Shown: positions 1-8,112, counted from the first letter of the stretch. The stretch is 64,000 nucleotides of DNA from Polynucleobacter sp. AP-Reno-20A-A9 (GCF_018882085.1 NZ_JACVPB010000008.1:1-64000); one strand, 5' to 3'. The notes: a model not told the origin generated them from the letters alone. Numbers and translations: made by a program.

Positions 1-68
1 TTACATCGAAATTTTTTACAACCCGGTTAGACGCCATAGTTACAACAATGGGCTTTCTCCGGTAAGAT

Positions 69-473
69 TTGAACAGCAGTACCAAGCGAGGTTGGGAAGT
101 GTCTAGGATATTGGTAGCGATTCATTTTGCTTTGGCTGCGTGCGTTTCAATGTCAGTTGGACAAAGTATCGTTAAAACCGACAATGGAATTTTAGTCAGC
201 ACTAGCAATATGACTTTATATACCTTTGATAAGGATCAGGCGGGATCGGGCAAATCAAACTGCAATGGAGATTGCGCTATAAATTGGCCCCCATTACTTG
301 TAGATAAAAATGCAACATCTTATGGTGACTACTCCATTATTACGCGCGATGATGGCAAGAAGCAGTTTGCCTATAAAGGTAAGCCTTTATATTTCTTCAG
401 CATGGACAAAACGCCTGACGATCGTAATGGCGATAACTACTTAAATGGTGCTTGGCATATTGTTAGGATGTAA
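69..473 (+). CDS. Small secreted lipoprotein, COG4315-type repeat family
   Basis: A 134-aa exported protein. Residues about 12-25 form a hydrophobic signal ending in LAAC, a plausible lipobox, so it is probably lipid-anchored in the envelope. The mature part shows the features of the 'lipoprotein with Yx(F/W)xxD motif' family: TLYTFDKD near residue 50, the CNGDC disulfide-like pair, NWPPL, and a second copy near the end (LYFFSMDKTPDDRNGD, AWHIV). The family is common in proteobacteria and has no firmly assigned biochemical role. The start is uncertain: TTG at 69 has no clear ribosome site, and GTG at 99 would give a shorter, more typical signal peptide. The gene stands alone and is followed by a terminator. 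Confidence 0.75.
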   Translation: MNSSTKRGWEVSRILVAIHFALAACVSMSVGQSIVKTDNGILVSTSNMTLYTFDKDQAGSGKSNCNGDCAINWPPLLVDKNATSYGDYSIITRDDGKKQFAYKGKPLYFFSMDKTPDDRNGDNYLNGAWHIVRM

Positions 474-491
474 TCTGCTGGCAATATGGAG

Positions 492-519
492 AGCCGCCTT
501 AGGGCGGCTTTCTCTTTTT
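492..519 (+). terminator. Intrinsic terminator
   Basis: A 7-8 bp GC-rich stem, AGCCGCC paired with GGGCGGCT across a TTA loop, is followed at once by a T-rich tract. It lies 18 bases past the lipoprotein stop and ends that transcript. In the remaining 270 bases before the phasin gene I see no gene. Confidence 0.85.
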
Positions 520-792
520 AATAATTGAAATATCTTGTATCAAAGTCTTCGAATTATTCAACGGCGGCTATCGTTCATTTAGGGGCAAGCAGTTAAGTGG
601 CTATTTGCCCTAATTGGTGTAGTAATTTGAGATAAAGCCATCCTCAATGACGTCCCAAAGACTGCCTCTAAGATCCATTCTTATGTCTGATATCGTACAT
701 ACTCATTTAGTGGCTTCTATTACAGTTAATCAGGTAGATTTGCGCCTGAGAATCCATCAAAAATCGTGCAAATAAAAATAAAGGGATAGATC

Positions 793-1365
793 ATGTTTCA
801 AAGTCAAATAAATAAACAAATTTCCCAAGCTCAGGCTACAGCAGTAGAAAACACCAAACGACTAGCTCAAGCTGTCCTTCAAAGCGCGCAAGAATTGGCT
901 GAAATTAACCAAGCCGTCGCAAATGAGATTTTGGTTGCTGCTCAAAAAGTCAACACTCATTTGATGGCCATCAAGGATCCTCAGCGGTTGGCTAAATTAG
1001 CTCAGCCAGAAGTTGCTCAAGAGGCTGCCAAATATGCCACCGCATACCAAGGGAGGGTAAGAAAAGTTATTCGCAATAGCGGTAATGAAATTAAGCAAGT
1101 GATCGATCTTTCTATCGCCAATGTACGCAATGATCTAGAGAAGTTTGTTATTGAAGCCACCAAGAGTAGTCCTTCTGGTTCTGAAGCTTTTGTTACTGCT
1201 TTTACAGCCGTATTTGAAACCTCGCTTCAATATTTTGACCAAGTCCATAGTGTTGCAAATGACGCCTTCTCTAGCTATGGAAAAAGTGTTGATGCTGCAT
1301 TGGAAAGCGCTCAAGATCAATATGTAGTTGCTAAGCCAGGCGCTAAAGACCGTAAAACTGCGTAA
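793..1365 (+). CDS. Phasin family protein
   Basis: A 190-aa, almost wholly alpha-helical protein rich in Ala, Gln and Val, with no signal peptide or membrane segment. Composition and pattern (N-terminal Q/A-rich helix, long amphipathic helices, polar Lys/Ala tail) match the betaproteobacterial phasin_2 family. These proteins coat polyhydroxyalkanoate granules and limit their size. The start is supported by AAGGGA seven bases upstream. No PHA synthesis gene lies in the window, so the granule role rests on family knowledge. It appears monocistronic, with a 319-base leader region upstream and 165 bases downstream without a gene. Confidence 0.85.
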   Translation: MFQSQINKQISQAQATAVENTKRLAQAVLQSAQELAEINQAVANEILVAAQKVNTHLMAIKDPQRLAKLAQPEVAQEAAKYATAYQGRVRKVIRNSGNEIKQVIDLSIANVRNDLEKFVIEATKSSPSGSEAFVTAFTAVFETSLQYFDQVHSVANDAFSSYGKSVDAALESAQDQYVVAKPGAKDRKTA

Positions 1366-1530
1366 TTATTTTTAACCGAGATATTTGAAGCTACCCTTAT
1401 TTTTTTCTAAAAGTATTTTATGGGAATCTCTAATCCTTAAATCTGGCGCTTTAGGTAATCTCCTTGAATCGGCCAGCAAAAAGGATTTAATACTCCTACA
1501 CAACGCATCTAAGAGAAGGCAATTAATCTC

Positions 1531-1986
1531 ATGTCCAAACAAGATGTCTTAGTTGAGCTTAGGTATAGAAGTAAAGCGGTATACGATTTCGGCCTACTTG
1601 GAATCATGCGCCTATTTGAGGTTTCTTATCATTGGAATTTAAAGCACGGTCTTACGGGAGTCCTTTTTTATGATCGTGGCCAGTTTGGCCAAATCCTTGA
1701 GGGTAAAAGAGATGACGTTGAAGAAATCTGGGCAAAAATTCAAAAAGACCCAAGACATGATGGTATTGAGCTTCTGGGCATCATGGCGATCGAGCGGCGA
1801 CGCTTTCCTAATTGGGCATTAAAAATTTATGATGGCAAAGAATTTGCTAGGTTATTGCCTCAGCTGGTCAACGCAATTGAGGATATTGCAGACTCGAACT
1901 TAGAAGTCATAAAGGCTATGCAGGATTTGGGCATAGCGGATGCGGGCAGACATCTATTGGCTACTAAAACTACTATGGGTTCATGA
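1531..1986 (+). CDS. Short BLUF-domain blue-light sensor (paralogue 1)
   Basis: A 151-aa stand-alone BLUF protein that should bind FAD and sense blue light in the cytoplasm. The flavin-network residues are visible: Tyr12 (LRYRS), Asn36 (WNLKHG) and Gln54 (FGQILEG), followed by DPRH near residue 74. In the beta-5 strand it reads FPNWALK, so Trp is kept but the usual Met of the W-x-M switch is Leu. About 50 C-terminal residues form helices and there is no output domain, so signalling must go through a partner. Close neighbours are a paralogous BLUF gene, a GGDEF protein and a Crp/Fnr regulator, which are reasonable partners by inference. Confidence 0.9.
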   Translation: MSKQDVLVELRYRSKAVYDFGLLGIMRLFEVSYHWNLKHGLTGVLFYDRGQFGQILEGKRDDVEEIWAKIQKDPRHDGIELLGIMAIERRRFPNWALKIYDGKEFARLLPQLVNAIEDIADSNLEVIKAMQDLGIADAGRHLLATKTTMGS

Positions 1987-2318
1987 ATTTTGTCTTCTAG
2001 GAATGTTTCATAGATGGCTACTTTAGGTTGACTCAAGTCAATGCGAGCCTTTTTTGCCATAAGGACTAAAGCTAGCTAGTAAGTGGCGCACGATCGAGCG
2101 CTGATATTGCCGCAACGAGAAGATCTCTGCTTGATGAACTTTGTGGTCATATGCCCAAAAGAGATGGGTCACCCAGTGTTACACCTGAAAACCTCAATGT
2201 TAAGACCGATGAGCACCATAGTATCGATGCATTTGATCGAGTGGATGTTCTCATTGGCTAGGGGTAGGGCGAGTATTTATGCTGATCACCGCCGTTACTC
2301 ATCTAGCTGTAAATATCT
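1987..2318. other. Intergenic stretch with possible decayed coding remnant
   Basis: These 332 bases between the convergent BLUF and cyclase genes hold no gene I can defend. On the plus strand a frame without an early start codon runs open from about 2070 to 2263 (it includes DELCGHMPKRD and ends DVLIG). It may be the fossil of a lost gene, but I do not recognise the family. No terminator-like hairpin is obvious. Confidence 0.3.
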
Positions 2319-3965
2319 CTACTGCCAATCTAAAAATTCTTTAACTCGGTTACGCCCGGAGTTTTTTGCCCGATACATTGCTCTATCGGCTTCCCCAATG
2401 AGGATTTCGCAATCGATTAGATCTCGTTTGTGGTTACAAGTAACACCAAGCGATACGGTGAACTGAATTTCACGCGCATCATCAGATTTGAGTTTGAGCT
2501 TTGCTGTCATCACCCTTAGGCGCTCTGCCACATCCTTGGCTTCAGCCAGGTCAGTGTTTGGTAAGAGCAAAATAAATTCCTCTCCGCCGTAACGCGACAC
2601 AACATCACCACTTCTCGCTAATTTTTTTATCTCATTTGCGAGTACTTTTAAGACGTGATCACCACACAGGTGACCATATTCATCATTGATGCGCTTGAAG
2701 TGATCAATATCGAGCATGATCAATGAAAGTGTTGATTTAGTACGTTTAGTACGCTCCAATTCAAGTTGCAGCTGATCTAAAAAATAGCGGCGATTGCTTA
2801 GGCCGGTTAAAAAGTCATGATTAGCATCGTGTATGAGCTTATCTTGAATTTTTTTGATGTCTGATAGGTCAGTTAAAAATCCCATATAAACTGCAAGTTC
2901 ATCCCTATCAATCCGGTATAGGGTAACCCGAATTGGAAATTCACTTCCATCCTCTCGTCTTCCAAGAGTTTCATAACTCTTCTTTTCAACCTTCTGTTGA
3001 ATCAGGATTGGCCATTCTGGCAAAAACGTGGAGAGGTGGTCGCCTGCAATCTCTTTATTCAAATACCCAAATATTGTTTTGAAGGCAAGGTTGATGCTTG
3101 TAATGGCGCCATCGGCATGTGCGGTAATAATGGCTTCCGTAGAGTTTTGAATGATAGTATCAAGCTCATCTTTGTGAAGTCTGATGGTGGCCAAACTCTC
3201 CTTGAGGCGCATATAAAAGACCCCTGATCCAACAAATCCAAGGATAGACACAATACCCATGGTGATCAGCATGGCAAGGTAAAACCAATCTGTCGGTGCA
3301 ATGGGTTCTGCAGTCTGAGGCATGCCGATAAATCGTGCCGCTGCCATACCCAAATAATGCATGGCTGCAATTGCCAGACCCATCACAACGGCTGCAAACG
3401 TATTGGCGTACCTAGGCTTGATTTTGGCTTGATAAATCAGACCGTTTCGAGCCCAAAGCGCAAGAGTGGCCAGAATTACAGCGGCAGCTATAGAAATAAA
3501 AAATTGGAAGGGATCAAAACGCAAGGTTGCAGACATGCGCATCGCCATCATTCCTGAGTAGTGCATCAAGCCAATGCCTGCGCCAGTAATTAGGCCACCC
3601 AGTAGCAAAGTGAGAAAAGAATTATTCTGACGAGAGATCTGGTGCAGCACGACCCAAGCAGCCAATACTGCAGGTAAGGCGGATAAAAATGTCAAAGCGG
3701 AGTTGTAGCTCACAGAAGTGCATAGTTCAAAAGCTAGCATACCAATAAAATGCATGCTCCAAACGGCCAATCCAAAGGCAATTGCCCCGACCAGCATCAA
3801 TAGATTTTTAGAGCGCAAGTCTCGTGCAGTTGAAACAGTACTTGCTATGAATAAAGCAAGTGATGCGCCACCTATGGCAACCAAAAGAGATAGGGCGACA
3901 AGGGGTGCGCTGTATGAATACGTCAGCAGGGTTAGATCTTGGGGGTTACTAAAAAAGAAATTAAT
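2319..3965 (-). CDS. MHYT-PAS-GGDEF diguanylate cyclase, membrane-bound
   Basis: An integral-membrane cyclase making c-di-GMP. Three MHYT-type motifs lie in successive helices of a seven-helix sensor (SMHFIGM, LMHYSGM, AMHYLGM), a domain proposed to bind copper and sense O2, CO or NO. A PAS domain follows, then a GGDEF domain with an intact GGEEF active site and an RxxD inhibitory I-site (RSGD) just before it. The first plausible conventional start (TTG at 3884) would cut off half of the first membrane helix. The frame is open upstream, and ATT at 3965 sits six bases after a perfect AAGGAG, giving 548 aa with a complete first helix; I adopt it. It is convergent with the first BLUF gene. Confidence 0.9.
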   Translation of the reverse strand: MNFFFSNPQDLTLLTYSYSAPLVALSLLVAIGGASLALFIASTVSTARDLRSKNLLMLVGAIAFGLAVWSMHFIGMLAFELCTSVSYNSALTFLSALPAVLAAWVVLHQISRQNNSFLTLLLGGLITGAGIGLMHYSGMMAMRMSATLRFDPFQFFISIAAAVILATLALWARNGLIYQAKIKPRYANTFAAVVMGLAIAAMHYLGMAAARFIGMPQTAEPIAPTDWFYLAMLITMGIVSILGFVGSGVFYMRLKESLATIRLHKDELDTIIQNSTEAIITAHADGAITSINLAFKTIFGYLNKEIAGDHLSTFLPEWPILIQQKVEKKSYETLGRREDGSEFPIRVTLYRIDRDELAVYMGFLTDLSDIKKIQDKLIHDANHDFLTGLSNRRYFLDQLQLELERTKRTKSTLSLIMLDIDHFKRINDEYGHLCGDHVLKVLANEIKKLARSGDVVSRYGGEEFILLLPNTDLAEAKDVAERLRVMTAKLKLKSDDAREIQFTVSLGVTCNHKRDLIDCEILIGEADRAMYRAKNSGRNRVKEFLDWQ

Positions 3966-4042
3966 GAGATGCTCCTTGCTGAGCCGTGAATAAGAGTGGT
4001 TTTTGGATTAACAATAATGCTGGAATTTCTATCGCCACTTAA

Positions 4043-4762
4043 TTAAACAGCCACTTTCTTTGGAAGAATTCGTTCACATTCCGTTTTAACAACTTGATAG
4101 CATTCACATGCTCGCTTCTCAAGGCCTATTCGGTCTAGGATCGTAATGTGGCCGCGAGAATACTTAATCAGACCTGCTTTTTGAGCCTTTAAAGCTGCTT
4201 CAGTTACACCTTCTCTTCGCACTCCCAGCATGTTGGCAATCAGCTCTTGGGTCATTACAAGCTCATTGCTATCTAATCTATCTAAACTTAAGAGCAGCCA
4301 ACGACAAAATTGCTGATCAAGGGAGTGGTGGCGATTACACACTGCCGTTTGAGTCATTTGCGTAATTAAGGCTTGGGTATAGCGTAATAGCAAGTGCATG
4401 AGTGCACCCGCCTTATTGAATTCCTCTACTATCACGTTTGCTTTGATGCGATAACTCTTTCCGGCGCTCTGTACTACTGACCTAGTCAGAGTGGAATTTC
4501 CGCCCATAAAGAGTTCTACTCCTACACAGCCTTCATTGCCGATAACGGCAATTTCAGCTGAAGATCCACTCGCCAAGTTATGCAGTAGAGAAACAATAGT
4601 GTTGGTAGGAAAATAAACGTAAGACATTCTGTCGCCTGATTCAGATAAAACTAGGCCGAGCGGCATATCGAACTCTTCAATATGAGGCAAAAGTCTCTGC
4701 CATGCATCTTCGGGAATGGAGTGGAATAGCCAATTCTGGTCTTTTAATCCAGCTTTATCCAT
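4043..4762 (-). CDS. Crp/Fnr family transcriptional regulator
   Basis: A 239-aa regulator. Residues about 10-150 form a cyclic-nucleotide-binding-like beta-roll, and residues 165-225 a winged helix (MTQELIANMLGVRREGVTEA recognition region). There is no N-terminal cysteine cluster as in Fnr, so it is not an obvious Fe-S oxygen sensor, and the phosphate-binding cassette of true CRP is not obvious. The ligand is unknown. The start is ATG at 4762. It is transcribed away from the second BLUF gene, and the shared 171-base promoter region carries a perfect 20-bp palindrome that may be its operator, implying autoregulation and control of the BLUF gene (inference). Confidence 0.88.
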   Translation of the reverse strand: MDKAGLKDQNWLFHSIPEDAWQRLLPHIEEFDMPLGLVLSESGDRMSYVYFPTNTIVSLLHNLASGSSAEIAVIGNEGCVGVELFMGGNSTLTRSVVQSAGKSYRIKANVIVEEFNKAGALMHLLLRYTQALITQMTQTAVCNRHHSLDQQFCRWLLLSLDRLDSNELVMTQELIANMLGVRREGVTEAALKAQKAGLIKYSRGHITILDRIGLEKRACECYQVVKTECERILPKKVAV

Positions 4763-4823
4763 TTATATCCCTATTAGCCAGTTTTTACTCAACTTTTAAA
4801 TATAGCTCTCAATATAGCTCAAG

Positions 4824-4843
4824 TATGTGCGTTAACGCACATA
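4824..4843. promoter_or_regulatory. Perfect 20-bp palindrome, putative Crp/Fnr operator
   Basis: TATGTGCGTTAACGCACATA is fully self-complementary and lies 62 bases before the regulator's start and 91 bases before the BLUF start, between divergent genes. A two-fold symmetric site in this place is what a dimeric Crp/Fnr-type protein would bind, although the half-site differs from the canonical TGTGA or TTGAT. I did not see a second copy in the window. Confidence 0.65.
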
Positions 4844-4933
4844 GTAACACCATACCCCAGTAATATGATGTTCATGTTAAATAAGGCTTTCCAGCCTTGT
4901 TTGTGTTTGTTTTATCTATTTCGGGTACACCCT

Positions 4934-5344
4934 ATGCACAAATCAGATTTGGTTGAATTAAAGTACTTAAGTGAAGCTGAAGTGGATATGAATATTTGGG
5001 GTTTGACTGCGATAGTGGATGTTGCTACAGCCTCAAATGCCCTGCACTCGATTACAGGCATCCTCTTTTTTGACAAAGGATATTTTGGTCAAATCCTTGA
5101 GGGCACTAGAAGCGCGGTAGTGGAAATATGGGGCAGAATTAAAGATGACCCAAGACACCATAATATTGAACTGCTGGGTATCACTGAAATTCAAGAGAGA
5201 CGTTTCCCAAAGTGGTCGATGAAGCTTTTTGACGCCCAACAATTCTCGGTGGCATTCCCTCAATTCGCAGAACTCATTGCCAATATTGGTGACCCTGATG
5301 TGAAAACATTGCAAGCCTTGCGTTCGCTCTGGAAGGAAATTTAA
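4934..5344 (+). CDS. Short BLUF-domain blue-light sensor (paralogue 2)
   Basis: A 136-aa BLUF protein clearly paralogous to the one at 1531 (shared FGQILEG, DPRH and RRFP blocks). FAD-network residues are Tyr11, Asn35 and Gln53, and beta-5 reads FPKWSMK, keeping the canonical Trp-x-Met. The open frame extends 23 codons upstream to 4865, but that extension does not look like a BLUF N-terminus, and ATG at 4934 aligns with the start of the paralogue, so I use it. No output domain is present. It is divergent from the Crp/Fnr gene across the palindrome. Confidence 0.9.
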   Translation: MHKSDLVELKYLSEAEVDMNIWGLTAIVDVATASNALHSITGILFFDKGYFGQILEGTRSAVVEIWGRIKDDPRHHNIELLGITEIQERRFPKWSMKLFDAQQFSVAFPQFAELIANIGDPDVKTLQALRSLWKEI

Positions 5345-5450
5345 TTTAATTTTCCTATCTTTTGCGGGAGCTGATTTTGTATATTCGCTACTCAAGGGCA
5401 TGAATAACCCATTGTCTTTAATTGGTTTTTATAAGTTTGGTTATGACTAG

Positions 5451-5672
5451 TATGCCAATAGCAATTCAGCGCATTCCATTGCTGCTGTAAGTCCAAGCTA
5501 TGGATCATTTACTCAGGTAGGCGCCAATATGGGTCCTGTTTCCAATATGTTTGGATTGGGGATTCAGGGCGGCATAACAAAAGATATTTCTGCTCGGATT
5601 GGAGTAGTTGCGTCTACTAATAGCTATGGTCAAGAGTATGGCGGTGGCGCTGAATTAAGGTTTAAGTTCTAA
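5451..5672 (+). pseudogene. C-terminal remnant of an outer-membrane beta-barrel protein
   Basis: An open frame of 73 codons begins right after an in-frame TAG, has no early start codon, and ends in alternating hydrophobic strands finishing ELRFKF. The terminal Phe and Gly-rich strand pattern (GLGIQGGITKDISARIGV) are typical of the last strands of an outer-membrane barrel such as an autotransporter or porin. The rest of the gene is missing, so I read it as a degraded 3' end. The family cannot be fixed from this length. Confidence 0.5.
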
Positions 5673-5969
5673 GTCTTTAATGGCTACTTTGGGTCGTAAG
5701 CAGTCTTTAAATAGAGTGGGCGCGCCATTGCCAAGGCACTTTTACCTGTAACTATGGCTGTTATGAAGGTAATTTGTAGGTAAGCAACCTTTTATGACTA
5801 AAGTAGAGTAAAATACATATAGCGATTTTCAAGCTTATAGTGTTGTTGTACTAGTAATTAACACCGCAGTTCTGCGATAGTTCTTTTTAGCATCTCCCCC
5901 GCCATTCTTGACTTTCGCCCCACTTGGGGGCATTGCCCCTTTTTATATTTTTTTAAGGAATAGTCAGAT
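5673..5969 (+). promoter_or_regulatory. Long upstream region and 5' leader of the cold-shock gene
   Basis: A 297-base stretch with no gene before cspA. Cold-shock genes usually carry a long structured leader. Near its end GCCCC (5917-5921) can pair with GGGGGC (5926-5931), which can instead pair with GCCCC (5935-5939); the latter hairpin is followed by TTTTT. The two pairings exclude each other, as in an attenuator or RNA thermometer. AAGGA at 5954-5958 is the ribosome site. Confidence 0.5.
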
Positions 5970-6173
5970 ATGGCAAACGGAATTGTGAAATGGTTTAACG
6001 ACGCTAAAGGCTTCGGCTTTATTACCCCTGAACTCGGTGGCGAAGATTTATTTGCCCATTTTTCAGCAATTAATAGCAGCGGATTTAAGTCATTAGCTGA
6101 AGGTCAAAAGGTGACTTTTGATATTACTACTGGCCCTAAAGGCAAGTTAGCATCCAATATTCAGCCTGTTTAA
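5970..6173 (+). CDS. cspA: Cold-shock protein, CspA family
   Basis: A 67-aa single cold-shock domain with both RNA-binding motifs, KGFGFIT (RNP1) and DLFAHFS (RNP2), and the family's normal length. It binds single-stranded nucleic acid and acts as an RNA chaperone in the cytoplasm. It is followed by a strong terminator and then by an IF-1 gene, a neighbourhood that suggests joint adjustment of translation at low temperature. Several csp paralogues usually exist per genome, so the letter is nominal. Confidence 0.93.
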   Translation: MANGIVKWFNDAKGFGFITPELGGEDLFAHFSAINSSGFKSLAEGQKVTFDITTGPKGKLASNIQPV

Positions 6174-6215
6174 ATCAGAAGCAAATACCAGGCGAAAATT
6201 ATTTGCCTGGCCTAA

Positions 6216-6244
6216 AGCCCAGCATGACTGGGCTTTTTATTTTC
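6216..6244 (+). terminator. Intrinsic terminator of the cold-shock gene
   Basis: AGCCCAG and CTGGGCT form a 7-bp stem with a five-base loop followed by TTTTTATTTT. It lies 43 bases past the cspA stop. A weaker hairpin (CCAGGC with GCCTGG, 6188-6210) precedes it. Some read-through into the IF-1 gene is possible, since that gene starts 15 bases after the T tract. Confidence 0.88.
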
Positions 6245-6258
6245 ATTAAGGATGTTAA

Positions 6259-6519
6259 ATGGCAAAAGAAGAGTTGCTTGAAATGGACGGTCTTGTTGAT
6301 GAAATTCTGCCGGATTCTCGTTATCGGATTACTTTAGACAACGGCCATAAGCTTATTGCCTATACAGCAGGCAGAGTCAAAAAAAATCACATCCGTATAT
6401 TGGCTGGAGATAAGGTTTCTTTAGAGATCTCCGCTTATGACTTGAGCAAAGGCCGCATCACATTTAGACATATTGAGAAGAAGCAATCTTTTGCTGGTGC
6501 GCCGAAAAGAAGATATTGA
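6259..6519 (+). CDS. infA: Translation initiation factor IF-1 paralogue
   Basis: An 86-aa OB-fold protein: [22 protein letters not shown], then [24 protein letters not shown], matching the whole of IF-1, with a basic tail about 14 residues longer than usual ([13 protein letters not shown]). IF-1 occupies the ribosomal A site during initiation. Betaproteobacteria often carry two IF-1 genes; the lack of ribosomal-protein neighbours and the closeness to cspA suggest this is the accessory copy, possibly cold-related. AAGGATG eight bases upstream supports the ATG start. Confidence 0.92.
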   Translation: MAKEELLEMDGLVDEILPDSRYRITLDNGHKLIAYTAGRVKKNHIRILAGDKVSLEISAYDLSKGRITFRHIEKKQSFAGAPKRRY

Positions 6520-7007
6520 TCTTTGAAGTTTAAAACCGCAAGTTAAATTAATATTTGCAAAGTTTTATCCTGCCAAACAATGGGTAAAAACGGCTTTAAA
6601 TTATCTATTGATAAGGTGTACTAAGCGATAGATCGAGGCTTCAAAAGTTGATAATTCGTAGGCAAAAGTTTTGTAAAGAATCTCAGGTCTTGGTCGAGGT
6701 CGCCCCAGGCAGTCAAGGAATACTATAACCACCTTCGGGTGGTTGTTTTTTGATGTAAATGATTGTTTAGAGTCACAAGCAGACATTTAATTGAGTATTA
6801 AATAGACTGAATTTAGGGCAAATTTAGGATGCATCACTCTAGTAATTTTTAGAGTGATTAAGATTTCTATTGCGACTTCAATCTTTCCGCAACCAATTTT
6901 CTTTCTGAAGCTATTTTTACTTGGATCCTACGGAGCCTTGGTTTAATTTGGTTTTCATCAAAAACAAACTAAAATATTCATTAATAAATTATTGATAAAT
7001 AGTATCC
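6520..7007. other. Gene-free stretch with an isolated terminator
   Basis: These 488 bases between infA and dusA hold no defensible gene. The notable feature is a strong terminator at 6727-6751, over 200 bases beyond the infA stop. The sequence between them (about 6600-6750) could be a small RNA or a long infA 3' UTR. The last 60 bases are AT-rich and probably hold the dusA promoter. Confidence 0.4.
6727..6751 (+). terminator. Intrinsic terminator
   Basis: AACCACC and GGTGGTT form a perfect 7-bp stem around a stable TTCG tetraloop, followed by GTTTTTT. No protein gene ends close upstream, so it terminates either a long infA transcript or an unannotated small RNA. Confidence 0.85.
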
Positions 7008-8090
7008 GTGAAAAATAAAGAGAAAAAGAGATTAGCGGTTGCTCCCATGATGGAGTGGACCGATCGTCATTGTCGTTCTTTTCATCGTACGCTTACTAAA
7101 GAAGCAGTTCTTTATACCGAGATGGTGACTACAGGTGCACTTCTGCATGGTGATGTCCCGCGTCATTTAGATTACTCGCAAGATCAACATCCAGTAGTTC
7201 TACAATTAGGGGGCTCAGAGCCTTCTGATTTGGCAAAATCTGCCGAGCTAGCGCAGCAGTGGAATTACGATGAAATTGATCTGAATTGCGGCTGCCCCTC
7301 GGAGCGCGTTCAACGTGGAGCCTTTGGAGCATGTCTTATGGCAGAGCCGGGCTTAGTGGCTCAATGTATCAAAGCGATGAAGAGCGCGGTGGACATTCCC
7401 ATCTCCGTTAAGCATCGATTGGGCTTAGATTCGATGGACGCGGCTAGCTCCGAAAAGGATTATCAATTTGCGCTGGACTTTATCTTGGCCGTTGCCGAAG
7501 CAGGTGCTAGCCAGGTCACGATTCATGCGCGTAATGCAGTTCTTAAAGGCTTGTCCCCAAAAGAAAATCGAAGTAAGCCCCCATTGCGTTATGAGGTTGC
7601 TGCAAAACTTAGGTTAGATGCAAAAAAACATTTTCCAAACCTCAAGGTCTTGCTCAACGGCGGCTTAGAAACCAATGAGCAAATTGCAGGACATTGGGAT
7701 GATTTCGATGGCTTCATGGTGGGTAGGGCCGCCTATCATTTTCCGGCTTTGCTTTTAGGCTGGTATGACATGATTCATACCAATGGCGATGCCGCTGGAT
7801 ATCTTTTTAGTGAGACCGAGTGGCATCGTATTCAGATTGCGTTAGTGAGGCAAGTTCAGGCATGGTTTGAGGAGTGTCAAGCCAAAGGCAAACCCTTCTA
7901 CATTGGCGCTTTCACAAGGCATATTTTGGGCTTAGCTCATGGCAGGGCGGGCTCCCGTTATTGGCGCCAACGCCTCTCAGATCACCATGCGCTAGCTAAA
8001 GTTCAGAGTAAAGCAGCCATAACCGACTTTTTCATTGATGCCAGCTTATGTCTTGGAGATTGGGCTGCTTTTGAGGTTGAAAATATCTAG
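7008..8090 (+). CDS. dusA: tRNA-dihydrouridine synthase DusA
   Basis: A 360-aa flavoenzyme that reduces uridine 20/20a in the tRNA D-loop. It has the DusA-type N-terminus (APMMEWTDRHCRSFHR), the NCGCP motif at residues 93-97 with the conserved catalytic cysteine region, KHRLGLD for flavin phosphate contact, HARNAVLKGLSPKENR, and a C-terminal tRNA-binding helical domain (HILGLAHGRAGSRYWRQ). Length is normal. The start is GTG at 7008; the next ATG falls inside the conserved AP-MMEW block and would be too late. It is followed directly by tRNA-His. Confidence 0.95.
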   Translation: MKNKEKKRLAVAPMMEWTDRHCRSFHRTLTKEAVLYTEMVTTGALLHGDVPRHLDYSQDQHPVVLQLGGSEPSDLAKSAELAQQWNYDEIDLNCGCPSERVQRGAFGACLMAEPGLVAQCIKAMKSAVDIPISVKHRLGLDSMDAASSEKDYQFALDFILAVAEAGASQVTIHARNAVLKGLSPKENRSKPPLRYEVAAKLRLDAKKHFPNLKVLLNGGLETNEQIAGHWDDFDGFMVGRAAYHFPALLLGWYDMIHTNGDAAGYLFSETEWHRIQIALVRQVQAWFEECQAKGKPFYIGAFTRHILGLAHGRAGSRYWRQRLSDHHALAKVQSKAAITDFFIDASLCLGDWAAFEVENI

Positions 8091-8112
8091 CTGAGCCTTA
8101 AAAAGGGTGTTT

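Noticed and set aside
1860-2060. Minus-strand frame overlapping the end of the first BLUF gene
   Set aside because: Most of it is antisense to a well-supported BLUF gene, with no family features and no ribosome site.
2083-2466. Plus-strand frame running into the cyclase gene
   Set aside because: Its 3' part is antisense to conserved GGDEF coding sequence; composition is not protein-like.
6601-6786. Minus-strand 61-codon frame
   Set aside because: It spans an obvious terminator stem and shows no signal, motif or ribosome site.
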